Source of the DNA: Nostoc sp. FACHB-973
Lineage (GTDB): Bacteria > Cyanobacteriota > Cyanobacteriia > Cyanobacteriales > Nostocaceae
DNA: 53,716 nt
Direction of reading: 5' to 3'
Assembly (NCBI RefSeq): GCF_014698115.1
Contig: NZ_JACJSJ010000054.1
Coordinates: 1 to 53,716, forward strand
The translations under genes and the position numbers were made by a program. The first letter of the stretch is position 1. Each line of letters opens with the position of its first letter. The notes beneath the pieces are model-generated. The model worked only from the letters and a program-made list of their open reading frames with translations, was not told where the DNA came from and searched no databases. Positions 34,726 to 43,546 of the stretch are shown here, one piece after another.

Positions 34726-35628
34726 ATGATGTTTATCGATCCTCACATTCACATGTGTTCCCGTACTACTTACGATTACTTAGTAATGCGGGAATATGGT
34801 ATTGTTGCCGTTATTGAACCAGCTTTTTGGCTAGGACAACCCCGAACCAACGCCGGCACATTCAAAGACTATTTCAGCAGTCTTGTGGGCTGGGAACGGT
34901 TTCGTGCTAGTCAGTTCGGCATTCAACATTACTGCACAATCGGCTTAAATCCTAAAGAAGCGAACAACGAGGCACTAGCAGCAGAAGTTATCGAATTACT
35001 ACCGCTTTATGCTTGTAAAGAAGGAGTTGTTGCTATTGGTGAAATTGGCTACGATGACATGACAGAAGCAGAAGATAAGTACTTTTGTCAACAGTTAGAG
35101 TTAGCCAAAGAACTCGATATGTTGGTACTAATTCATACCCCTCATCGTAATAAGAAAGCGGGTGCTATTCGGAGTATGGATCGGTGTATTGAGTATGGCT
35201 TAGATCCTTCCCAAGTAGTTATCGATCATAACAACGAAGAAACTGTTGAAGAAGTATTAAAACGCGGTTTTTGGGCGGCTTTTACGATTTATCCCCAAAC
35301 AAAAATGGGTAACGCTCGGATGGTGGAAGTTGTTCGTAAATATGGACGCAATCGCATCATTGTTGATAGTAGTGCTGATTGGGGAATTAGCGATCCATTA
35401 GCAGTGCCAAAAACGGCTCAGTTAATGTTAGAAAGAGGCATTCCGGAAGAACATGTGCGAGCAGTTTGTTATGAAAATGCCCTAGCTGCTTACAGCCAAA
35501 CTGGGCAGATGCAAGCATCAGATTGGCTCAATCCCGAATCTATCGATCAGCGTCAGTTATTTAATGGTAATTCTGTGTTGCGAGGACAAGAACCAGGTAT
35601 TAATTCGCTTTCAGTGCTGATTGAATAA
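34726..35628 (+). CDS. eboB: EboB: TatD-like metal-dependent hydrolase
   Basis: 300 aa from ATG 34726 (the adjacent ATG 34729 is equally possible). The frame runs back to 34633 through repeat DNA, which is not likely to be translated. TatD-type metal ligands: FIDPHIHMCSRT, GEIGYDDMTEAE, LVLIHTPHRNKK, VIDHNNEETVEE and the late Asp of IIVDSSADWG. The fold is an amidohydrolase TIM barrel. In the ebo set this is the TatD-family member; its substrate is not known. Confidence 0.92.
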   Translation: MMFIDPHIHMCSRTTYDYLVMREYGIVAVIEPAFWLGQPRTNAGTFKDYFSSLVGWERFRASQFGIQHYCTIGLNPKEANNEALAAEVIELLPLYACKEGVVAIGEIGYDDMTEAEDKYFCQQLELAKELDMLVLIHTPHRNKKAGAIRSMDRCIEYGLDPSQVVIDHNNEETVEEVLKRGFWAAFTIYPQTKMGNARMVEVVRKYGRNRIIVDSSADWGISDPLAVPKTAQLMLERGIPEEHVRAVCYENALAAYSQTGQMQASDWLNPESIDQRQLFNGNSVLRGQEPGINSLSVLIE

Positions 35629-35736
35629 AAAATTGGGCATTGGGCATTGCAAAATAAATTTTTATCTTTGCGTTGTCATTCTCACAAGCCAAAATCCAAA
35701 ATCTAAAATCCAAAATAGTATTAGGGGGGCAAATAA

Positions 35737-36669
35737 GTGAATGTTGCAAACTTAAATTTTCAAACCTGGCGGGGTTATTTTGAATTGATGCGTCCGGCTA
35801 ATATTGTTACTGCTTGGGCTGATATTTTGGTTGGCTTTGCAGCTTCTGGTTCTGGGATTATTTTTATTCAATTAATTAATGGTGAAGCAAATTTTGCGCT
35901 TTTAATTCCATTAGCTTGGTTATTGTTGGCTACAACTGGTTTATATGGCGGCGGCATCGTTTTTAATGATGTTTTTGATGCTAAATTAGATGCCAAAGAA
36001 CGACCAAATAGAGCAATTCCCAGTGGCCGGGTGTCACTGAAAAATGCTACTTTATTAGGCAGTATATTGTTTGGAATCGGTATTGGAGCGGCTTTTCAAG
36101 TATCTTGGGTGAGTGGCGCGATCGCTATCTTCATAACTCTTTCAGCACTGGTGTATAATTCACTTGCCAAACATCATCCTTTTTTTGGCCCCCTTAATAT
36201 GGGTTTATGCCGTGGCAGTAACTTACTATTAGGTGTAAGTGCTGTCCCAGCAATCATAGGAGAACGTTGGTATTTAACGCTAATTCCTGTTATTTACATC
36301 GCAGCTATCACCGCAATTAGTCAGGGCGAAGTTCACGGCGGAAAGAAGATTACAGGAGTACTAGCACTAGTTCTGATTGCAATAGTTTTGACGGCAGTTT
36401 TAGCATTAGGATTATTACCAGAGTATACAGCGATCGCAGCATTACCATTTGCAGCTTTATTAGCCATCCGAGTGCTGCCTAATTTTATCAAAGCTGCCCA
36501 TGAACCTTTACCCGAAAATATCCGCAATGCTGTCAAAATAGGTGTGTTGTCTCTAATTGTTTTAGATGCTACTGTTGCATCTGGTTTTGCTGGTTTGTAT
36601 TACGGTTTAGCAGTCCTGATTTTGCTGCCAATTTCTATGAAATTAGCACAAGTCTTTGCCGTTACTTAA
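35737..36669 (+). CDS. eboC: EboC: UbiA-like prenyltransferase
   Basis: 310 aa, about eight or nine membrane helices. The first Asp-rich motif is NDVFDAKLDAKERPNRAIPS, typical of UbiA prenyltransferases, which bind polyprenyl diphosphate and Mg. The second Asp-rich motif is weak, a point to check. It starts with GTG 35737 preceded by AGGGGGG, a strong ribosome-binding site. Located in the inner membrane; in the ebo set it may make or attach a prenyl carrier. It follows eboB by 108 bp and precedes eboE by 140 bp. Confidence 0.92.
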   Translation: MNVANLNFQTWRGYFELMRPANIVTAWADILVGFAASGSGIIFIQLINGEANFALLIPLAWLLLATTGLYGGGIVFNDVFDAKLDAKERPNRAIPSGRVSLKNATLLGSILFGIGIGAAFQVSWVSGAIAIFITLSALVYNSLAKHHPFFGPLNMGLCRGSNLLLGVSAVPAIIGERWYLTLIPVIYIAAITAISQGEVHGGKKITGVLALVLIAIVLTAVLALGLLPEYTAIAALPFAALLAIRVLPNFIKAAHEPLPENIRNAVKIGVLSLIVLDATVASGFAGLYYGLAVLILLPISMKLAQVFAVT

Positions 36670-36698
36670 AATTCCAATTGTGAAAATATCACGCCCAG

Positions 36699-36783
36699 AC
36701 GCAGAGGCGCAGAGAGAAAGATTGAGTTTGGTACAATATTTTGTAATTATTCATACTCCAAAAACCTCTCTGCGTCTCTGCGT
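36699..36783. repeat. Inverted repeat between eboC and eboE
   Basis: ACGCAGAGGCGCAGAGAG (36699-36716) pairs with CTCTCTGCGTCTCTGCGT (36766-36783), 17 of 18 matching. The motif is a dispersed one (also about 15549, 23975, 38180). In the mRNA it would make an 18-bp stem within the operon. Confidence 0.7.
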
Positions 36784-36809
36784 CTCTGCGTGCAAGTAAA
36801 AAATACAGG

Positions 36810-38072
36810 ATGCAGAAAATGAAAATTACAAAGAACAACAACTTCCACTTAACTTATTGCAGCAATATTCATCCTGGCGAAAGCTGGGTAGAGGTATTTG
36901 CAAATTTACAAAAATATATTCCCGAACTCAAATCACGTTTATCACCGACAGAACCTTTTGGCATTGGTTTGAGGTTAGCAGATATAGCCGCAAAGGAACT
37001 TTTAGAAAGTAATAATTTACCTCAATTTCAAAAGTGGTTAACTCAACAAAATTCATATGTTTTTACCTTAAATGGATTTCCATACGGGGGATTTCATCGA
37101 CAGGTGGTAAAAGACCAAGTTTATGCACCAGATTGGTCTACACAAGAACGGCTGAACTATACATTAAATCTTACACAAATTTTAGCAACTTTATTACCAG
37201 CAGGACTTGATGGTGGAATTTCTACATTGCCATTATCCTATAAACCTTGGTGGGGAGAAGACCAAACAACTTGCGATTCGGTTATCAAAAAGAGTTGTTT
37301 GAATCTAGCATCAGTTGTTGCAGAAATGATTTGCATTTGGGAAGAAACAGGAAAAATACTACATATTGATTTGGAACCTGAACCAGATGGATTAATTGAA
37401 AATACCTCAGAAGTAATTGATTTTTTCCAAAATTGGTTGTTGCCAATTGGTGGTAATTATTTAGCAGAAAAATTAAATATTGAACAAAGTTTAGCCGAAA
37501 CTAAACTGCTAGAACATGTTCGACTTTGTTATGATACCTGCCATTTTTCAGTTGAATATGAACAGCCAAATTCTGTATTCGCACGTTTAGAATCAGCAGG
37601 AATTAAGATTGGTAAAATTCAAATCAGCGCAGCCATTCAAGTAAAAATTCCCGCTGAAATTGAGAAACGCAGTTTGATAGTTGAACGCTTACGTCCTTTT
37701 GCAGAATCTACCTATCTTCACCAAGTAATCGAACGTCGCAGTGATGATACTCTACATCACTATCCTGATTTAATGACTGCATTACCTCATTTAGAGCAGT
37801 CTCTAGCCGAAGAATGGCGTACTCATTTCCATGTCCCCATTTTTATTCGTGATTATCAAATTTTGCAGTCTACCCAAGATGATATTGCTACTGTTTTACA
37901 TCTACTGCAAACTAATAATGCTTGTTCACATTTAGAAATTGAGACTTACACTTGGGATGTATTGCCATCAGAAATGAAAATAGATTTGCTGACTTCTATT
38001 CAGCGGGAATATGACTGGGTATTAAAAGAGTTTGCTAAGAATTCAGAATTCAGAATTCAGAATTCAGAATAG
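36810..38072 (+). CDS. eboE: EboE: xylose isomerase-like TIM-barrel protein
   Basis: 420 aa. TIM-barrel metal-dependent isomerase superfamily: the N-terminal NFHLTYCSNIHPGESWVEVF, FTLNGFPYGGFH, HIDLEPEPDGL (metal-binding Glu) and LCYDTCHFSVEY (Asp and His). This is the metabolite-traffic protein EboE family. The last ~10 residues (NSEFRIQNSE) are encoded by the GAATTCA heptamer repeat, so the native C-terminus has been replaced or extended. Spacing fits an operon with eboC upstream and eboF 220 bp downstream. Confidence 0.9.
   Translation: MQKMKITKNNNFHLTYCSNIHPGESWVEVFANLQKYIPELKSRLSPTEPFGIGLRLADIAAKELLESNNLPQFQKWLTQQNSYVFTLNGFPYGGFHRQVVKDQVYAPDWSTQERLNYTLNLTQILATLLPAGLDGGISTLPLSYKPWWGEDQTTCDSVIKKSCLNLASVVAEMICIWEETGKILHIDLEPEPDGLIENTSEVIDFFQNWLLPIGGNYLAEKLNIEQSLAETKLLEHVRLCYDTCHFSVEYEQPNSVFARLESAGIKIGKIQISAAIQVKIPAEIEKRSLIVERLRPFAESTYLHQVIERRSDDTLHHYPDLMTALPHLEQSLAEEWRTHFHVPIFIRDYQILQSTQDDIATVLHLLQTNNACSHLEIETYTWDVLPSEMKIDLLTSIQREYDWVLKEFAKNSEFRIQNSE
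38040..38070. repeat. GAATTCA heptamers at the 3' end of eboE
   Basis: Four copies of AGAATTC, translated as SEFRIQNSE, with the stop TAG directly after. Confidence 0.8.
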
Positions 38073-38141
38073 TTTTATACCTAAGCTCCTGAATACTTCT
38101 ACCATTTATATGTGAGGCTGTGCCAAATTTTCTTGGCTTAA

Positions 38142-38179
<38 letters not shown>

Positions 38180-38291
38180 GTGTCCTTTGCGCCCTTTGCG
38201 GTTCGTTTCTCATTTAGTTTGGCGCATCTTCATACAGAATTCGTATTACAGAACTAACTACCTGCCTGCCAATTAAGGGGAAATTAAGTTG

Positions 38292-39668
38292 ATGAAAAAA
38301 ACCGTTATTTTAAATGTCGTAGGATTAACGCCTAGCTTACTAGGAAAAAACACGCCGTTTTTATCTGCGTGGGCGGCTATTGGTCAAGTAGTTCCAATCA
38401 AAACAGTTTTACCTGCTGTAACTTGTTCTGTTCAAGCTACTTATTTAACAGGAAAACTGCCTGATGAACATGGAATTGTTGCTAATGGTTGGTACTTCCG
38501 CGATGAATGTGAAGTAAAATTTTGGCGACAATCTAATAAATTAGTGCAGGCTCCCAAAGTTTGGGACATTGCTAAATCAATCGATCCAAATTTCACTTGT
38601 GCCAACCTTTTTTGGTGGTACAATATGTATTCTTCAGTAGATTATGCCATTACACCGCGTCCAATGTATCCCGCAGATGGGAGAAAATTACCTGATATTT
38701 ATACCCATCCTAGTGATGTGCGATCGCCAATTCAATCTGATTTAGGTCAATTCCCTCTGTTCGATTTTTGGGGACCAAAAACTTCAATTAATTCTAGTCA
38801 ATGGATCGCTAATTCCGCCAAATGGATTGAGGAACGTTATAGCCCGACATTATCACTAGTTTATCTGCCACATTTAGATTATTGTCTGCAAAAATTTGGT
38901 CACGATGAAAAACACATCCAAGCAGATTTACAAGAAATTGATGCTGTTTGTGGTGATTTAATTGAATATTATCAAGCACGAAATACTCAGATAATTATTC
39001 TTTCTGAGTATGGCATTACCCCAGTTAACAAAGCAGTAGATTTAAACCGCGTGTTACGGGAAAATAATTTAATTGCTGTGCGGGAAGAATTGGGGCGAGA
39101 ACTACTCGATTTTGGTGCTAGCATTGCCTTTGCTGTGGCCGATCACCAAATTGCTCATGTATATGTAAACGATCCGGCTTACATTCCGAAAGTACGATCG
39201 CTTTTAGAAGCCACTGAAGGCGTAGCCAAAGTATTGGATGAACAAGGTAAACAAGCCTACCACCTTAATCATCCTAGATCGGGAGAGTTAGTGGCGATCG
39301 CCGCGCCCGATACTTGGTTCACCTATTATTATTGGCTAGACGATCACAAAGCCCCTGATTTTGCCAGAACCGTAGATATTCACCGCAAACCCGGCTACGA
39401 TCCTGTAGAACTTTTCCTCGATCCCCAAATTAAATTTCCCCAAGGAAAAATCGCTCTCAAGCTACTTAAGAAACAACTGGGTTTTCGCTACCTCATGGAT
39501 GTGATTCCTCTGGATGCTTCCTTAGTACGTGGCTCCCACGGTCACATTACCACTTCTGTTGATGAAGGACCTCTATTTATCACCCATCAAACTGACGTTG
39601 TTGATACAAACATAATTGAAGCCACAGATGTTTGTTCGTTGATTCTCAAACATTTGAATCGGGAGTAG
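38292..39668 (+). CDS. eboF: EboF: nucleotide pyrophosphatase / type I phosphodiesterase-like
   Basis: 458 aa, alkaline phosphatase superfamily. Expected metal and nucleophile sites are seen: LPAVTCSVQATYLTGKLP (nucleophile Thr), DEHGIVANGW, YLPHLDYCLQKFGHD (Asp and His), ILSEYGITPV and LVRGSHGH. No signal peptide, so it is probably cytoplasmic unless exported otherwise. It is the last gene of the plus-strand ebo unit, followed by a short GGGAGTAGGG/GATGAGGGG repeat. ATG 38292 is chosen over TTG 38289. Confidence 0.92.
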   Translation: MKKTVILNVVGLTPSLLGKNTPFLSAWAAIGQVVPIKTVLPAVTCSVQATYLTGKLPDEHGIVANGWYFRDECEVKFWRQSNKLVQAPKVWDIAKSIDPNFTCANLFWWYNMYSSVDYAITPRPMYPADGRKLPDIYTHPSDVRSPIQSDLGQFPLFDFWGPKTSINSSQWIANSAKWIEERYSPTLSLVYLPHLDYCLQKFGHDEKHIQADLQEIDAVCGDLIEYYQARNTQIIILSEYGITPVNKAVDLNRVLRENNLIAVREELGRELLDFGASIAFAVADHQIAHVYVNDPAYIPKVRSLLEATEGVAKVLDEQGKQAYHLNHPRSGELVAIAAPDTWFTYYYWLDDHKAPDFARTVDIHRKPGYDPVELFLDPQIKFPQGKIALKLLKKQLGFRYLMDVIPLDASLVRGSHGHITTSVDEGPLFITHQTDVVDTNIIEATDVCSLILKHLNRE

Positions 39669-39790
39669 GGAGTGGCGAAATGAGGGGAATGAGGGGGACT
39701 GTGTTCAATCACACCCCCTGTTTTTTGCTTTGAGGTCAGCTAAAATTACCTTGATATTTGCAGTTCCCAACAATTAGAAACCGCCTGCCA

Positions 39791-40945
39791 TTACGGAGAT
39801 GGAACCGCTACTCGATTGCCAGGAACAATCTGTGCCTGATAGGAAAACACCTCTCGGCTACGGGGATTTACGATCACCTTGACCCAATTGACATCGTTGG
39901 TGCCGTTCGCCGCATTGTCGCCAAATGTCTCGACACGAGTGAAGTTTTCGATGCGTCTGCCTTGAGCATCTAGAAATGGCTTGTCAACGCGGTGGTAGTG
40001 GGAGTCGCCGTCTACGTAGGCAACCGGTTTACGGAAAGCAATCACCTCATCGCGCAACGCTAATAAAAAGCTCTGGAAGCCATCAGGCTGCCCATCGGTT
40101 TCCACCAGCGTCTTTGGATCGCGCAAAGGTGCCCTGGTTCCGTCGGTCAGATCCCACCCTGGATTCCCTTGGGAGATAAACATGACCGCTACCGATTTCT
40201 GTGCCTTTGCCACTTGAAAGGTCTCTCTCATCCATGCAATATTAGCCGCGTTTCGCGCCGCGTACTCCTGGGGGTCTGGCGCAGTGTCGCATAGGTTGTT
40301 GCACGAACCCTGGATATTGAGTGTTGTATACGTAACCTTACCGACCGTCCAGCGACGGTTCTCAACACAACCCACAGGAGTGTCGCTTGCACTAAGGCAC
40401 AGCGGTGCTGTCTGCACTTCTTGGACTAGCCGACGCTGCCCAAGGGAAAATTTTGTGCTGAAGAATACCTGACGCTCGTAGTCGAGGCGCTCACGTGAGT
40501 TGAATCCACCGTTTGAGGGGCGATCGCAGTCAGTCCAATCGTTATCGCCTGGCGTGAAGGCTGCTGGCGACTTCAGGGCGTTGAAGTAGCCAAGCGCCTG
40601 GGTGTAGAGGGCATTGTTGCAGGTAGTTGGTGTGACCGAGCCGGGCGTAGAGTTGCCCGCCTTCAGATCGCCGTCGTGGACTGTGAAGGCCAGGTTTTGC
40701 GCGTTCATGTCAGCGATGAGGTTTGGAACCCCGGTCGTTGCTTGTAGATCCGAGTAGGGGAAATCGCCCCAAAGTCCGATGGCGTATGAGTCGTTCTCGC
40801 CCTCATACTCGTTCTCGCTGGCAGTGGCTAAACTCATTGCGGAACTTGCCAGGAATGGCACAGTCAGCGCCAGTAAACACATTTTACGTAGCAAACGTGC
40901 AGTGGTGATGTGTTGAAACACTGAGTAGCCAAGCTTTGTCATCAT
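39791..40945 (-). CDS. Secreted calcineurin-like phosphoesterase family protein
   Basis: 384 aa. An N-terminal hydrophobic segment (about residues 20-42, MCLLALTVPFLASSAMSLATA) is a signal peptide. Motifs resemble metallophosphoesterases: GLWGDFPYSD, VHDGDLKAGNS, FTPGDNDWTDC (GDND motif) and AYVDGDSHYHRVD, where the family usually has GHxH. Six or more cysteines suggest disulfides outside the cytoplasm. Base composition is visibly GC-richer than its neighbours, with few A/T-ending codons, a sign of transfer from another lineage. It converges on eboF and has 740 bp of non-coding DNA upstream. Substrate unknown. Confidence 0.7.
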   Translation of the reverse strand: MMTKLGYSVFQHITTARLLRKMCLLALTVPFLASSAMSLATASENEYEGENDSYAIGLWGDFPYSDLQATTGVPNLIADMNAQNLAFTVHDGDLKAGNSTPGSVTPTTCNNALYTQALGYFNALKSPAAFTPGDNDWTDCDRPSNGGFNSRERLDYERQVFFSTKFSLGQRRLVQEVQTAPLCLSASDTPVGCVENRRWTVGKVTYTTLNIQGSCNNLCDTAPDPQEYAARNAANIAWMRETFQVAKAQKSVAVMFISQGNPGWDLTDGTRAPLRDPKTLVETDGQPDGFQSFLLALRDEVIAFRKPVAYVDGDSHYHRVDKPFLDAQGRRIENFTRVETFGDNAANGTNDVNWVKVIVNPRSREVFSYQAQIVPGNRVAVPSP

Positions 40946-41355
40946 CTATATCCTCGATTATTCTCTGGGTCTGTGAGCGCATTTTGGACAATTAGCCCCT
41001 GCTCATGCCATTTGAGTTAGGAAATTTAGATTACCGGATTGTCGATGACAGATAGGTTATAGATTGGTTAAAAGTTCACTTTTTTACAGTTAATTCACGG
41101 ATACTTTATAGGTTCGCATTTTCCGAGCAGTATTCGGCTGACTCAGGATTGATTGGTAATTGAGTAAGTTTTATATAACTAGGACTAGGGTGGAATCCAA
41201 TACTGCTCGGGTAAAGCATTTTTAACTCCCAATTGGGTTTGGGGAAAAGGTTACTGGGTTTAGGTTAAAGGTTTTTTCTTTCCCCTTTCCCCTTCCCCTT
41301 TTCCCCAAAACCCGACAAGTATTGGGGTGGAATCCCGCTTAAGTAAGTGGTATTC

Positions 41356-41454
41356 AGGACTAAGGCGTGTTTTCAAACTGCTCGTTTAGTCTTTGACCCC
41401 CAATTTATCGGGGGGTTGGGGGGATCTAAGACTTTGAAAACACGCCCTAGTCCT
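41356..41454. mobile_element. 99-bp MITE-like element with 22-bp terminal inverted repeats
   Basis: AGGACTAAGGCGTGTTTTCA(AA) at 41356-41377 and its complement at 41433-41454 match at 21 of 22 positions. The interior includes CCCCCAATTTATCGGGGGG and GGTTGGGGGGATCT, shared with the element at 29849-29997. Confidence 0.65.
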
Positions 41455-41550
41455 AATAAGCCCTTTCAAGGTTTTTACGTTAAGTTGACAGCAATAGACA
41501 GCTGTCCACCCCTACAGATCCGAAAAATACAAAAAATTGCTTGTAAATCG

Positions 41551-41593
41551 TAGTCATTTCGAGTATGATTTGTATATGAACTCGAAATGACTA
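41551..41593 (+). promoter_or_regulatory. Perfect 14-bp inverted repeat upstream of catalase
   Basis: TAGTCATTTCGAGT at 41551-41564 and ACTCGAAATGACTA at 41580-41593, 15-nt spacer, ending 95 nt before the catalase ATG. It is unlike the other repeats of the window, so an operator or leader hairpin is plausible. Confidence 0.45.
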
Positions 41594-41688
41594 TGAATTA
41601 GTAATTTCTATCGGTAGGCAACCGTGTATCTACTGACTAAAATATACTGTGGACAATTTGACTAACTTAATGGAGAACTTCTTCACCC

Positions 41689-43182
41689 ATGACTGAACCC
41701 CAAAACTTGACAACTGCTGATGGTATCCCTGTTGGAGATAACCAGAATTCACTGACTGCTGGGGCGCGTGGCCCTGTATTAATGCAGGATTTTCACCTGA
41801 TAGAAAAGCTGGCTCATTTCAACAGAGAACGTATTCCTGAAAGAGTTGTCCATGCCAAAGGTGCGGCTGCTTTTGGTACTTTTACGGTAACTAACGATAT
41901 CACACGCTACAGCAAAGCCAAACTTTTTTCTGAGATTGGCAAGAAAACAGAATTCTTGCTGCGTTTTTCTACGGTTGGCGGAGAAAAGGGTTCAGCAGAT
42001 GCGGAACGCGATCCTAGAGGTTTTGCCATCAAGTTTTACACAGAAGAAGGCAACTGGGATATTACAGGTAACAATACTCCGATTTTCTTCATCCGTGACC
42101 CACTGAAGTTTCCTGATTTCATCCATACCCAAAAACGGAATCCCCAAACGAATTGCAAAGATCACAATGCAAAATGGGATTTTTGGTCACTGAGTCCGGA
42201 ATCACTCCACCAGGTAACAATCCTGTTTTCAGATCGGGGAATTCCCAAAACCTATCGACACATGGACGGCTTTGGTAGCCATACTTTTAGTTTGATTAAT
42301 GCTCAGGGCGATCGCGTTTGGTGTAAATTTCACTTTAAGACCTTGCAAGGACATCAAACCTTGACAGAGGAGGAATCGGGCAAGCTTAAGGGGGAAGATC
42401 CCGATCATGCGACTCGCGATTTATTTGAAGCGATCGCTCAAGGAGATTATCCCAAATGGCGGATGTGTATTCAAGTGATGACTGACGAGCAAGCATCAAA
42501 ACATCGAGATAATCCCTTTGATTTGACAAAAGTTTGGAAGCACTCAGAATATCCTTTAATCGAAGTCGGGATATTAGAGCTAAATCGTAACCCAGAGAAT
42601 TATTTCGCCGAAGTTGAACAAGCCGCTTTTAGTCCTAGTGCAGTGGTTCCTGGGGTTAGTTTTTCTCCAGACAAAATGCTTCAAGCTCGGATCTTTTCTT
42701 ACCCAGATGCTCAACGGTATCGCTTGGGTGGTAACTATCAGCAACTACCAGTCAACCAGCCCAAATGTCCAGTGATGCATTATCAGCGAGATGGCTTCAT
42801 GGCATCGGGGAACAACGGCGGTAGCGTTCCCAACTATGAACCCAATAGTGCTGAGGGTACGCCCAAAGAAAATCCAGCTTATGCAGAACCACCTAGTCAT
42901 TTGGGCGATGTCACAGTCGATCGCTACAATCATCGTGAAGGAAACGACGATTATACCCAAGCAGGGGATCTCTATCGGTTAATGACTCCCGAACAGCAAG
43001 AACGTCTTGTGCAAAATATCGTTGGTACTCTCAGCCAAGCAAGGCAAGACATCCAAATGCGTCAACTTTGCCACTTTTTTAGAGCAGATGTTTCCTATGG
43101 TCTGCGTATAGCTGAAGGGTTAGGCATTGCGATCGATCCTTCAATGTTCGGTGCTACTGCTCAACCTGTAGGTAACTGGTAA
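41689..43182 (+). CDS. Monofunctional heme catalase
   Basis: 497 aa, small-subunit (clade 3-like) catalase. Visible features: distal His in ERVVHAKGAAAFGTF, distal Asn in ITGNNTPIFFIRDP, proximal heme-ligand Tyr in ARIFSYPDAQRYRLG, and the C-terminal helical region MTPEQQERLVQNI. The enzyme disproportionates hydrogen peroxide in the cytoplasm. Heme catalases of this type are patchy among cyanobacteria, many of which rely on KatG or Mn catalase, so acquisition is possible. ATG 41689 has GGAGA about 14 nt upstream. The 14-bp inverted repeat upstream may mediate peroxide or redox control (inference). Confidence 0.95.
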   Translation: MTEPQNLTTADGIPVGDNQNSLTAGARGPVLMQDFHLIEKLAHFNRERIPERVVHAKGAAAFGTFTVTNDITRYSKAKLFSEIGKKTEFLLRFSTVGGEKGSADAERDPRGFAIKFYTEEGNWDITGNNTPIFFIRDPLKFPDFIHTQKRNPQTNCKDHNAKWDFWSLSPESLHQVTILFSDRGIPKTYRHMDGFGSHTFSLINAQGDRVWCKFHFKTLQGHQTLTEEESGKLKGEDPDHATRDLFEAIAQGDYPKWRMCIQVMTDEQASKHRDNPFDLTKVWKHSEYPLIEVGILELNRNPENYFAEVEQAAFSPSAVVPGVSFSPDKMLQARIFSYPDAQRYRLGGNYQQLPVNQPKCPVMHYQRDGFMASGNNGGSVPNYEPNSAEGTPKENPAYAEPPSHLGDVTVDRYNHREGNDDYTQAGDLYRLMTPEQQERLVQNIVGTLSQARQDIQMRQLCHFFRADVSYGLRIAEGLGIAIDPSMFGATAQPVGNW

Positions 43183-43270
43183 CCTTATCCAATTTTGTGG
43201 GGTGGGCATCTTGCCCGCCTTAAAGCAAATTCATTTGATTAACTGACAAATTCAATCGAGGTAATTAAAT

Positions 43271-43438
43271 ATGAAATTAACAGCAACAGAAAAAGGCTTA
43301 TTAATCCCTAAAGAACTATTAGGAGAAAACCAAGAGTTTGAGATTATTCAAGAAAATGGAAAAATTATTATTACTAGCATCAAACAAACATCTTCTATTT
43401 GGGATTTAGGTTCAAATCCTGTGGAATGTGATGTATAA
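43271..43438 (+). CDS. Orphan AbrB/VapB-like antitoxin
   Basis: A 55-aa gene from ATG 43271 to TAA 43438. The sequence MKLTATEKGLLIPKELLG, then FEIIQENGKIIITSI, is the swapped-hairpin AbrB-type DNA-binding fold of antitoxins. The tail SSIWDLGSNPVECDV is the acidic part that usually binds the toxin. No PIN-domain or other toxin ORF follows; the next 600 bp are repeats. It lies 88 bp past catalase. A lone antitoxin may have lost its toxin or may regulate in trans. Confidence 0.65.
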   Translation: MKLTATEKGLLIPKELLGENQEFEIIQENGKIIITSIKQTSSIWDLGSNPVECDV

Positions 43439-43546
43439 ATAAAAAAGATATATTTACTATTTTATCTAACAGAATTCAGGAGTCATAATTCAGAATTCAG
43501 AATAAATTCTGTACGACTGGCGGATGAATAATCTGAACTAGTAAGG

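Larger units (their letters stand above)
40946..41688. other. 743-bp intergenic region before catalase
   Basis: No gene seen. It holds a TTTCCCC-rich repeat block (41276-41307), a MITE-like element at 41356-41454, an AAGCCCTTTCAAGGT element end at 41459 followed by ACGTTAAGTTGACAGC, and an inverted repeat at 41551-41593. The catalase ribosome-binding site GGAGA is at about 41671. Confidence 0.55.

Noticed and set aside
43395..43430. tRNA T-loop-like GGTTCAAATCC
   Set aside because: It lies inside the antitoxin ORF and no acceptor stem or anticodon arm can be built around it.
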